This document shows positions 55,107 to 64,000 of a stretch of 64,000 bases of DNA, in pieces. Position numbers and translations under genes: made by a program. The DNA comes from Mantis religiosa (lineage: Eukaryota; Arthropoda; Insecta; Mantodea; Mantidae), in assembly GCA_030765055.1 (NCBI GenBank), contig CM060955.1:95006245-95070244 (forward strand). Direction: 5' to 3'. The notes beneath the pieces are model-generated. The model was not told the DNA's origin. It saw nothing but the letters and a program-made list of their open reading frames with translations, and did no database searches. Within the stretch, counting starts at the first letter, position 1. Every line of letters starts with the position of its first letter.

Positions 55107-55350
55107 TGGCCGCGCCGTTGCTCAGTGGTTAGACCGCTTGGCTCTCACCAAGGCGGCCCGGGTTCGATCCCAGGCGACCGCAAAGTGAGATTTGTGGTGG
55201 ACAACACGGCGCTGGGGCGGGTTTTCGCTGGGACCTCCGGTTTCCCCCGCCATCTCATTCCACCGGTGCTCCCTCTTCATCTCATGTATCATCAGTGTCA
55301 CCGCCTGCGGTGCCGTATGTAGTAAGAGCGGGCTTTAAACATTGCACATT
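55107..55350 (+). repeat. SINE C, tRNA-derived, GC-rich
   Basis: The head GCCGTTGCTCAGTGGTTAGA, an anticodon-arm-like CTTGG...CCAAG, and GGCCCGGGTTCGATCCCAGG form a close tRNA look-alike of about 73 nt. A GC-rich body follows (GGCGCTGGGGCGGGTTTTCG, ACCTCCGGTTTCCCCCGCCA). The anticodon loop and acceptor stem do not form a standard tRNA, and the body continues, so it is a SINE. Confidence 0.8.
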
Positions 55351-55374
55351 TTTAATCTCGGTTTGCGGAAGCAA

Positions 55375-55735
55375 GTTCTTTTGGATAGATAGAGAAAAAC
55401 TGACAAATTCAATACCACGGCCGGAATTTGAACCACGGATCTCCTGGTTTACCTCAAATTACTCTACTCTACTCATTGAGCTACCATGGCCAACGTGCCG
55501 TCATGACATTAAATTCTCCAATTGACTCATATATCTTCCCGGTGGACCACTAGGGGTTCTCGTATTCGAGATATACCGTTTGTGGCGACTTACTATTGTA
55601 AGTACTTGAGTCCCAGGCTTCTTTTTTCCTGGACATCCGAGGTTCAAATCCCGGTCGTGGCGTTGAATTTTTCAGCTTGACTCCATCTATCCAAAACCTT
55701 AGCCTATGCTCGGCCAGTGTGAAGGAACGATTAAT
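55375..55735. repeat. Head-to-tail switched copies of element B
   Basis: 55375-55617 is a nearly complete copy in minus orientation: GAATTTGAACCACGGATCTC, GAGCTACCATGGCCAACGTG, GACCACTAGGGGTTCTCG. At about 55620 orientation flips to plus, starting inside the tRNA-like part (CCGAGGTTCAAATCCCGGTC) and running on into the tandem array. This is another inverted arrangement of the same element. Confidence 0.78.
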
Positions 55736-56690
55736 TTCCATCACTTAAATAATAAGAGTTTAACAATGACGTCTGGGACTCAAGTACTTACGATAATGGA
55801 AGTCGCCACAAACGGTGTATCTCGAATACGAGAGCCTCTAGTGATTTACCGGGAAAATATATGATTCAATTGGAGAATTTAATGTAATTATGGCACATTG
55901 ACCATGGTAGCTCAATGGGTAAGAATGACTGAATGGAAACCAGGAGGTCCGTGGTTCAAATTCCGACCGTGGCATTGCATTTTTCAATTTCTCTCGATCT
56001 ATATAAAAGCTTAGCCTATACTTGGCTAGTGCGAAGGAACGATTAATTTCCATCAATTAACTTAAATAATAAGAGTTTAACTATGAAGCCTGGGACTCAA
56101 GTAGTTACAACAGTAAGTCGCAACAAACGGTGTATCTCGAATACGAGAGCCCATAGTGGTTTGCCGGGGAAATATATGAGTCAATTGGAGAATTTAATGC
56201 ATGACGGCACTTTAGCCATGGTAAGAGCGATTGGACGGAAATCAGGAGATCCGTGGTTCAAATCCCGGCCGTGGTTTTGAATTTTTCAGTTTGACTCTAT
56301 CTATCCAAAATCTTAGTCTATACTCGGCCAGTGTGAAGGAACGATTAATTTCCTCAGTTAACTTAAATAATAAGAGTTTAACAATGAAGTCTGGGATTAA
56401 ATTAGTTACAATAATAGAAATCGCCACAAACGGTGTATCTCGGATAGGAGAGCCCCTAGTGATTTACCAAGAAATTATATATGAGTTAATTGGAGAATTA
56501 AATGTCATGACGGCACATTGACCATGGTAGCTCAATGGGTAAGAGTGACTGGACGGAAACCAGGAGATGCATGGTTCAATTCCGGCCGTGGCTTTGAATT
56601 TTTTGGTTTGACTCTATCTAAAACCTTAGCCTACACTCGACTAGTGTGAAGGAACGATTAATTTCCATCAATTAACTTAAATAATAATAC
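55736..56690 (+). repeat. Tandem array of element B, about 310 bp per unit
   Basis: The marker GATTAATTTCC starts at 55729, 56041, 56343 and 56656, spacing 312, 302 and 313 bp. Each of the three units has GTAAGTCGC or an equivalent, GTGTATCTCG, GAGAGCC.CTAGTG, ACCATGGTAGCTCAATGGG (damaged in the second unit) and GTGGTTCAA-type B box, then TTTTTCA.TTTGACTCTATC. Units differ by scattered substitutions and small deletions, so the array is not brand new. Open frames of 60-96 codons inside are incidental. Confidence 0.88.
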
Positions 56691-57995
56691 ATTACTTGCT
56701 TATTATCTTCCTGTAAGTAATTCAGGTTTCTGTTAGACTTTAGTGCAGAAATTCAAGATAATTTAATTTCATAAATAATAGTGGATAATAGCTATTATGT
56801 ATTGTGGCAGATGTTTCTAGTGGAATGTTTACTTGAGAAGTTCCATTTTCGAGAGGGAATCGTAGATGTTTTGGTAATTACGAACAGCATTACTCGAAGC
56901 AATTTTGTAAGTGCGAACTGCAGTGCATGGCAAATCATCATCAACACAGTTCGTGACGGTTGCATTACGAACATAACCACTTTTGCTCGCTAAGGAATGC
57001 AATATTAAACCTGCTGCTACCGCCTGCCAGTGATATTGGCTGCAATTAATGCCGCGCTTGTCCTGGCCACATTGCTCAACGCGGAGGTGGCACCTGTTGC
57101 ATACACAGATCGTTGGCCAATTCAGATATAGCAGAAGAAGCTGTAAGCATTTTAATCATTACCACTTTAGCGAAACATTCCGTGACCCGACTTTCTCACA
57201 CTTAAAAATAAAGATGGAGATGATTGGCCCAGTTCCACTAGCGCCGTTTTACTTCCTTCGAGGGCGATATGTAATCACAAGGGGAGGGAAATTATTGCTT
57301 CATGCCAGAAAGAGAAGGGAAATATCGTGCCGAGTTCTTGTTCTCAGGGATATAATACACTTAAACATCGCCTGAGGCGCATGCAGCCAGAGGCACACCG
57401 CTTGAGAGAGCTGCAGAGTGGCAAATTAACACGTGACTGGCGAACGCGATGTCTTCATTTACTGATTTTTTACTTAAAGTAGTTTGGGTAATTGCTTGTC
57501 ATTATACTATAAACAATTACTTTACATATCCCTCAGAATCACAATATAATATTAAGTTATAACACTCGCAGCTGTTGACAAAATACACAAAACAATATAC
57601 CGTGTTAATACGTTTGCACTTTTGTAAAGAACATTAGTTCTTACAAGCACTTTAAATCCTTTATTTAGAAGCTGAGGCTTTATCGAGTATCAGTTTTACA
57701 ACTCACAAATTCAATGTCAACGTTTCCCAGGACATACGCGTTTTGAGATGCTTTGAATAATAAATTAGGATTTTTAGAAAAATTCCTTGTGTATGTTTTA
57801 CAATCTCGGTATATAAGTTTCAAGCATGCCACACCAGGATTTTCAGCAAGTATCTCACTCATTTAGATTCTCGATCCACTTTGCTTAAAAGTATTATTTC
57901 AAGACATTTGCTTCAAAAATACAATGTACAGGTTGATATTTTTAGAACAGCCCATTAAGTTCTCATTTTAAGCAAGGATGTGGTATAATTGGTCA
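56691..57995. other. No gene seen
   Basis: Opposing open frames at 56781-56993 and 57049-57375 have no recognised relatives. Composition is balanced around 56990-57440 and AT-rich afterwards. Confidence 0.3.
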
Positions 57996-58345
57996 TCTCC
58001 TTAGTTCTATGGTGGTAGTACTGTTGCTTACCACGCGGAAGACTTGGGTTCGTGAGTGTTTTCTGCTGCTAGGAGACCTAGTTTGGGCTGCACTCAGCTC
58101 GATTAGGTCCCTCAGGGGCCAATTGAGGAGCTAGTAGACTGTAAAGTAGCAAAAGCCAGGAGAGACCAGGATGCTGTCCACGTCCCTCCATTCCTCCAGT
58201 GATGCACCCCATTTATTCCTCCATTGACGCCTGTAGTGGATAGAGATGTAGAATGCAGCGGTCCGACGGTAAGTCTTGGACCGGAAAGGGCTTTGGCGCG
58301 GTGGATTGAGTTCGTTAATTGTATACGTTTGTGTAACTGGGGAAC
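57996..58345 (+). repeat. Possible tRNA-like repeat
   Basis: TTAGTTCTATGGTGGTAGTA followed by GACTTGGGTTCGTGAGTG is weakly tRNA-like in box order and spacing. A GC-richer body with TTTGGGCTGCACTCAGCTCG follows. Only one copy is present, so family status could not be tested. Confidence 0.4.
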
Positions 58346-58744
58346 AATTAGAGGCAGGGAGAGAGCTCACTCATAATAAAAGGTAGATATCGTGACAGCA
58401 AACAATTTATATCTACTACCTATTTTGTATGATAACTTTTTTCGAGATACTCAAAGTCACTAAGTTGTTTGCCCTCATACAAAAATTCGAATTTCAAAAC
58501 AAACCTTTTGTAAACGGCTTTTTACACATTTGACATAGCTTCAGATTCCTACGTCTTCCTTTGAAATAAAACGCAGCGTAGATGAAACAATTTGTGCACA
58601 CTTTTAATAGTTAACAAAGTAGAAAGGACAGTAAGCTTTTTAAAAATATTTTATAGAAGTATGGGCACAGAAATTATTTCGAATATAATATAGACTTATC
58701 TATTACATTTAATGAAAGTATTCAATTTGGAATTACATTAACAT
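58346..58744. other. No gene seen
   Basis: AT-rich spacer. Confidence 0.3.
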
Positions 58745-59140
58745 AATGTGACTGTGTGGGTTACGTAGATTCGGAAATCCGGCTTTCAGAAATCTAAAAC
58801 AACACTTGCTGCAGTAAAAAAGACGTGAATTTGACAATCAGTTGTCTTTAAGACTGACTCAGTGTTTTGCTGCACGAAAACAAATGACTGAAATCACTGC
58901 GGTACACTTCAATCGTCGACTGTCACAAAAACTAACAAACAACTGCCGCTCCAAAAATACTCCCTTGCGGGGCGTTTATACCTCCCCAGTCATTGTTTCT
59001 AGAAAGCCGTAGACCTTCCGAGAACTTTTGCGGCCACAACAATGCGAAGAACATTCCGGAGCCTCTCTCTGTCTCTTTCACTCCTGACCATGGCCCAGCT
59101 CCGGCCCGTAGCAGCAGCACAACAATGCCACACGGTGACA
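58745..59140. repeat. Dispersed repeat of unknown class, copy 2
   Basis: Collinear with 1690-2050 and in the same orientation. It carries an additional block of about 65 bp (GCCGCTCCAAAAATACTCCC through GTCATTGTTTCTAG) between GTCGACTGTC and the GTAGACCTTCCGAGAA block. Neither copy shows coding capacity, and the ends are not defined by terminal repeats. Confidence 0.6.
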
Positions 59141-60214
59141 ATAATAAAGGAAGAAGAGTTTAGTTGTCTGGGAAACCATCAAGCCATTTTGAAAATTCTT
59201 TCACAAAAATAATTGGCATATTGCGCATATGCCATAAAACAGTTGTTTCACAATTGAGCTTTGTTTAGTTCCCATTTTGTAGATAACTATTTAAACAGAT
59301 TATTGTTTTATCTGAAACGTTCCATGAAGGGTACTCGGTGCTGAAATAGCCAATTTATATGAATTTCAACAATTCAATCGCAGGTTTTATCACAGTTTTC
59401 TTCTGTAATGCAAAATTATTATCGTAGTCAAATGTACTTAGCACTCTAACAAAATATGTTCAATAAATAAAAATTCAGCCATGAATTAAAATTTTTAATG
59501 TGATCAGACTAATACTTAAACAATTTAATTCTGTGTATTTATTTCTGGAGTGTAGTACTTTACAATCAAAGATTACACTTTGGCCAACATCAAAATATTG
59601 ACCAAAAACTACTTTTAATTTTGTAAAAACTAAGTCATGTACTACATTAATATACAAAATACAAAACGAAAGTTCATACTCAAAAGGTACTCTTTTTTAA
59701 TCCTTCACTCAATTTAAAATAGTGTATACCAAAACTGGAAGAACTTAAATATTGCATCGTGACAAAGTGACAAAAATATAGGAAACGATATCATTACAAT
59801 AAAATCAATACGCTGTTTGCACACATATTTGAATGACTAGAATAGAAAAACCACAATTGAATTTTGTTTGTAATACTTTAAATTTCTGAAAATGGGAATT
59901 TAAAACATCACTACTATCACTTCATCACTGCTATTCAAACCCACATTGATTATTATTCTTTCTAATTTCATCTTCTATCAAGGCATCTCGATACCAGTAA
60001 GTTTATTCTGTGGACATAATTTTGATGCACTCCTCTTCAGTATTGTTGTTTAACACTGTTTGGTTAGTCCTTTAAGTGCGTTTTAAAGTCACAGAGTACT
60101 TTTTTCTTTCTTCGTGATACTTCATATCAGTCCAGTGATAAGGTGGCAATATATATCCTGACGTTCAATTAAAATGTGCCGCATATTCTTATACTTTTTT
60201 AATATAAATCTTAT
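59141..60214. other. No gene seen; AT-rich
   Basis: More than 1 kb of AT-rich DNA with no recognised feature. Confidence 0.4.
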
Positions 60215-60262
60215 TTGGAAATAATCATTTCTTCCACATTAGCTGTGTGTAGGCTAAGGTTT

Positions 60263-60500
60263 CCCGTAGGGGAGGGGATCTGTCCCCTTCAGCTGCCGTG
60301 GTGCGGGCGCTGAGGACCCTAGCACCCGCGGTATCTCTGGCGTTACTACAGGAACCTCGGGCCGAACATTCGGGCCCCTCCCTCATAGGGAGTTGTTCGG
60401 ATTGGGTTGGACTCGAGGGGGAAGTGGTTCCCGATACCCGTGGGTGATCGGGTACGTGTCCAGACGGGGCTGAGGGAAGCCATTAATATTCCCACGTGGA
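60263..60500 (+). repeat. GC-rich repeat F, left half (copy 2)
   Basis: The second part matches 48825-48935 (GATTGGGTTGGACTCGAGG, CCCGATACCCGTGG, GCCATTAATATTCCC). The first part (GGGGAGGGGATCTGTCCCC, GCACCCGCGGTATCTCTGGC) has no counterpart in copy 1, so it may be the true left end of the repeat. Confidence 0.72.
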
Positions 60501-61015
60501 AATAATTGTTCTTTCACACCAGCCGTGTGTAGGACGCACTATGAAAGGGTAGAGCCAGAATGAAAAATGCAATGCCATAGCCGGGATTTGAACCACGGAT
60601 CTACTGGTTTCCGTCCTGCCGCTCTAACCATTTGAGCTACTATGGCCAACTTGGCAACATGACATTAAATTCTCCAATTGATTCGTGTTTCTGCCGGTAA
60701 ACCACTAGGAGTTCTCATAGCACGAGACAACTGCCTTAATGGCGACTTACTATGCTGTAAGTACTTTAAGGCCCGGGCTTTATAGTTCGGACCACTATTA
60801 GGTACAATTAATGGAAATAATTGTTCTTTCACACCAGCCGTGTGTAGGACGCTCTATGAAAGGGTGGAGCCAGAATGAAAAATTCAATGCCATAGCCGGG
60901 ATTTGAACCACGGATCTTCTGGTTTCCGTCCAGCCGCTCTAACCATTTGAGCTACTATGGCCAACGTGCCAGCATGACGTGGTTTACCGGGAGAAACACG
61001 AGTCAGTTGGAGAAT

Positions 61016-61385
61016 TTAACCTACGGGTTCAAGGCTAATGGGAGTAGAGCCTCTGGACTCAACCCCTTCAATATTCCCGCGTACTAGACAGCATAGCTAG
61101 TAGAAGGTGTACTAGATCACCAGGCGGCCCCACCGAGGTCAAATTGGTAGCCTTCCCATTTTGGAGTTGGCGCGCGTAAGTGGCATATCCATTTCCATCC
61201 CGTCTTGTGTCCACAGGACCAGATGGGGGGGGGGCTTGTTAGTCTCTAGGTCTTGCCCTATGGAAAGCCCCATGGAGGTGCCGGGCGCCCTTTTGGGACA
61301 GCTCGGTAACTCCCTGGTCGAAGGAGGCCCGGGTCCTTGGTCCTACGGGTCCAGGACTAATGGGGGTAGATCCTCTGACATTAAC
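61016..61385 (+). repeat. GC-rich repeat F, right half (copy 3)
   Basis: It matches 48936-49233 (AGCATAGCTAGTAGAAGGTG, the G-run, TCTAGGTCTTGCCCTATGG, CTCGGTAACTCCCTGGTCG). Both ends pass directly into element B sequence. Confidence 0.78.
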
Positions 61386-61745
61386 TGTAGGCTAAGGTTT
61401 GAATGAGTAGAGCCAGACTGAAAAATTCAATGCCATAGCCAGGATTTGAACCACGGATCTCCCGCTCTTCGTGCGGTTGCTCTAACCAACTGAACTACTA
61501 TGGCCAGCGTGCCGACATGACATTAAATTCTCCAGCTGACTCATGTTTTTCCGGTAGACCACTAGGGGTTCTCATATGCTATGAGACACGCACCTTTTGT
61601 GGCGACTTTCTATGCTCTAAGTACTTAAGTCCCAGACTTCATAGTTAAACCATTATGTTTGTATTTTAGGTAAATTGATGGAAATAATAATTTCTTCCAC
61701 ACTAGCCGTATGTAGCTAAGGTTTGGATGAGTAGAGTCAGACCGA

Positions 61746-62129
61746 AAGTTTTATTTCTTTTAAATCTCATTTCCTTTAATATTCGCCAGAATGTACTCTG
61801 CCCAACACCGAAATTAATTTTCTCATTTACTGCATGGAATAACTTCTTCATATTGGAGTTTCTTTACGCACTTAATAATACCCTAACAAGTTCTGAGAAC
61901 GACACACACTCGTGTATTAGAAACAGGAGTTTTTGACATTCTAACGATTATTTTTATTTAGTGGTTTAACTTTTTCCTACTGCCGTAGCTGTTTTTGCCA
62001 CTGCGTTTTCTCCATATAGAACTGGAAACAATTCTGAACATTCCTTCCGCTTTGGGAGTTTAGAACCCTCCGAGGGGACTTTTTTTTTTTTTTTTTTTTT
62101 GGAGACATCTACTTTGTGATACGACACTA
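61746..62129. other. No gene seen
   Basis: A T-run at 62081-62100 and AT-rich DNA separate the SINE mosaic from the LINE 3' end. Confidence 0.35.
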
Positions 62130-62984
62130 TATTATACTATTTATTTATTTATTTATTTTAATCTGCGAGCTTAGGTCCAGGTGTCTAGAGTCTAAACTTG
62201 GACTTATTGTGCTCTTTATTATTTAAGAAATTACGAATCATATACAATTACTTAATGAAAAATTTCTTTTTGCAGACAGAACTTATGCCTACATTAACTA
62301 ACCTAATGGCCACTGTCTCCAGTGGCCTTAGAACTAAATCTAACCTAACAGCAGCCTTATTATTATGTACATTTTCTAATAAATGACTAAATTAGCATTT
62401 TAATCTGAATAATAAATTATACTGACTGAAGGCTGCTGACCTATTTGTAATATTTTGCACCTGCAACTGAAGTCTTCCCAGCCTAGTATCCTGAAGTCCA
62501 TTAAATTTCGTTGAAACTCCATGCTGATTGGACATCCAATATTTACTTGTCTGTTGTAGGTATTTTCTTAAGTTATTTCTTCTTACTCCATGGTCCTGGT
62601 TACCTTCGGCGATCTTTGAGTACTTTTTCATGAGTCGTTTGGGTTTCTTTTCCTTCTCCGTAAATTCATATTGATCTCCTTTGAATAAATATTAATATTA
62701 AACGATGTAATCTCTTTATAAAGGTCCTATGAATGTTGATCCTTTTCCAATAGATGCTGATGTTAATTGATGTCATTTCTTTGTATAAATCTTGTTGATC
62801 TCAAATGTATCGGGGTATTATCTTGATGTGTTATCTCTCCCCTTCTTCTATTCCGTAGTTGTGCTCTGTTCTGGTTATAGTCTTCCATTTCTAAATTGGA
62901 TACTAGTTCTGTCATAATTTCCAACTGTTTATACTCTTCTTCTTTCCTCACTATATTCCATATTTGTTTTCATCCATGACATCA

Positions 62985-63332
62985 CCTTCATCTTACTTAA
63001 CTTTAAGCCGTAGCTCTAACTGCATCCCTGTATACTGACCCCCCTATGCATGCTGCACGTAATAACCACGGGCGTCCGTCAGGGCTCTGTCATGGCAGGC
63101 GCCCGTAAAGCTAACAGACAGGCTAGCATGGTCTCCATGGTAGCATGAGTAGAATTTACCTTTACTAACCGGGGTGCTTTAGCGGAACCCTAATATAACA
63201 CACAAATCCCCTTTGCATGCCACTGCATGTTAGGTTACTAACAGCATGTGTATGGGGAGTTGATGTAGCCTCCAGGCGGCCGATCGTCACCGGGGGCGGC
63301 GGGTGTGGGGCCGCCCCTATTTTAAAATTAAA
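62985..63332. repeat. GC-rich sequence interrupting the LINE
   Basis: GGGCGTCCGTCAGGGCTCTG, GCGGCCGATCGTCACCGGG and GGCGGCGGGTGTGGGGCCGC differ sharply in composition from the LINE on both sides. It sits where copy 1 has its knuckle region. No copy elsewhere in the window, no tRNA-like promoter and no clean target duplication was found. Confidence 0.55.
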
Positions 63333-63930
63333 AAAAAAGTCATTTAACAGCTTATTCCTAATTTCAGTTTTAGATTTACATTGTTCGCCGATCAGTTCGT
63401 GCACTTTTGTTTCGTTCTGTTTCTTCAACCAATAATTTTCTGCACGTAGTTTGATTACATAATCAATTGTCCATATTCCCATAATGACGAGAAGTCCCAT
63501 TGTAGATATCTTAAATGCTGTTGCTCCTCTAGTAATTATCTGTAGTTGAGATCTGCGTAATAATGTTATATACTTCTTGTATTTTAATCTATGTGCCCAG
63601 CTACTCGCTATATATCCAACAATTCCTATTGTTATGCTTGTGTTATAAAAGTTAATTGCCTCTGCAGGTACACTGAAGTTTTTCTGAACAATTGATGTTA
63701 ATTTCATCATCACTCCTTGTGCTTTATTTCTTGCGTAATCAACATGATTTGAGAAGGTCAGTTTTTCGTCCAAGAGTATCCTCAGATATTTATGTTGTTG
63801 TAATCTTGTTAATGATCGGTTCATAATATTAATATTGGGATTTCTTTTTAGGCTTCGTTTAAGCAGCATGTATACGGTTTTTGCTGGAGCTATCGTTAAT
63901 TTAACCTCCTGACTCCACTTTTGTACACTA
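63165..63930 (-). pseudogene. R1-like reverse transcriptase C-terminal region
   Basis: The minus-strand frame (63869-63165, 234 codons; in-frame codons extend upstream to about 63930 with EVKLTIAPAKTVYMLLKRSL) has QQHKYLRILLDEKLTFSNHV, the thumb-region YLG-like motif. It continues with NKAQGVMMKLTSIVQKNF, YIASSWAHRLKYKK and MGIWTIDYVIKLRAENYWLK. This matches the post-polymerase region of R1-clade LINEs (K..YLGV.LD..L.F..H, SVWA.RL, G..PID..I). After LLNDFFFNFK (about 63335) the frame runs into GC-rich DNA encoding a Pro-rich, unrelated tail, so the fusion is an insertion artefact. No catalytic FADD is in the window. Confidence 0.78.
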
Positions 63931-64000
63931 CATTATACTATATATAAACTCAAGGGTATATACCAGGGCAGATCCTCACAGAGTGAAGACTGATCCCCCT

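Larger units (their letters stand above)
60215..61745 (-). repeat. Mosaic of element B copies and GC-rich repeat F
   Basis: Four stretches of element B, mainly in minus orientation: 60215-60262 (tail only), about 60500-60800, about 60805-61015 and 61386-61640, plus a tail piece at 61676-61745. They alternate with repeat F at 60263-60500 and 61016-61385. Minus-strand tRNA-like heads read GCTCAAATGGTTAGAGCGG and GTGGTTCAAATCCCGGCTAT in the second and third units. Within 60970-61015 orientation flips to plus (GTGGTTTACCGGGAGAAAC), as at other palindromic copies. The two F pieces are adjacent halves of the fuller copy at 48825-49233. Confidence 0.78.
62130..63985 (-). mobile_element. R1-like LINE (family G), copy 2, interrupted
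   Basis: Read on the minus strand from the right edge: reverse transcriptase end (63869-63340), then a GC-rich intruding sequence (about 62985-63330). The LINE C-terminus follows (62951-62763), then a 3' UTR ending in TAAATAAATAAATAAATAAA near 62135. The C-terminus and UTR layout match copy 1 at 19085-19995. The Cys/His knuckle seen in copy 1 is missing here, removed at the interruption. Confidence 0.72.

Overview
The window looks like intergenic, repeat-saturated DNA from a large insect genome. A cockroach or termite (Blattodea) is my best guess. That rests on the mix of families: SETMAR-type mariners, R1/Jockey-like LINEs, a Penelope element, several tRNA-derived SINEs and abundant decayed DNA transposons. 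It is inference, because no host gene was found that could anchor the taxonomy. Every coding stretch I recognise belongs to a mobile element, and nearly all are truncated, frameshifted or stopped.

Layout. 0.5-6.2 kb: a LINE end with a (GAA)n tail, a dispersed repeat of unknown type, a 3'-truncated mariner (minus strand) and a transposase N-terminal fragment. 6.3-9.3 kb: a 3-kb satellite grown from GCTYTG hexamers and containing near-identical 90-bp repeats. 10.9-12.4 kb: a 5'-truncated Penelope-like element (reverse transcriptase plus GIY-YIG nuclease) between inverted flanks and a 13-bp direct repeat. 14-16.1 kb: a tRNA-headed repeat, a candidate solo LTR, an (AT)n tract and a SINE. 17.9-20.4 kb: a nest of SINE and LINE pieces inside a possible TIR element. 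21.3-22.0 kb: a TTAA-flanked piggyBac-like MITE. 23.0-23.6 kb: a hAT tail. 23.8-29.0 kb: SINE and LINE fragments.

29.7-31.7 kb: a TIR element carrying a palindromic tRNA-like insertion with a perfect 16-bp target duplication, then another SINE. 34.2-35.1 kb: a Ty3/Gypsy reverse transcriptase/RNase H fragment. 36.3-37.7 kb: a LINE with a 339-codon open frame. 38.1-39.1 kb: a shrunken Harbinger element. 41.1-43.0 kb: a LINE fragment beside a full-length but dead mariner. 44.3-46.9 kb: a LINE split by a SINE, with a second mariner type in its tail. 48.8-53.0 kb: a GC-rich repeat, two long-TIR mariner-like elements and a Jockey-like LINE end. 54.4-56.7 kb: SINEs, including a tandem array of about 310 bp per unit. 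58.7-64 kb: the second copy of the unknown dispersed repeat, a SINE/GC-rich mosaic and an R1-like LINE running off the right edge.

The elements do not form a pathway. What they record is layered insertion: SINEs inside LINEs and TIR elements, and mariners beside LINE tails. The most distinctive signals are the recurrent inverted (palindromic) form of one tRNA-like element, the hexamer-derived satellite, and the flank structure of the Penelope copy. Boundaries and family names were read by eye, without alignment or database search.
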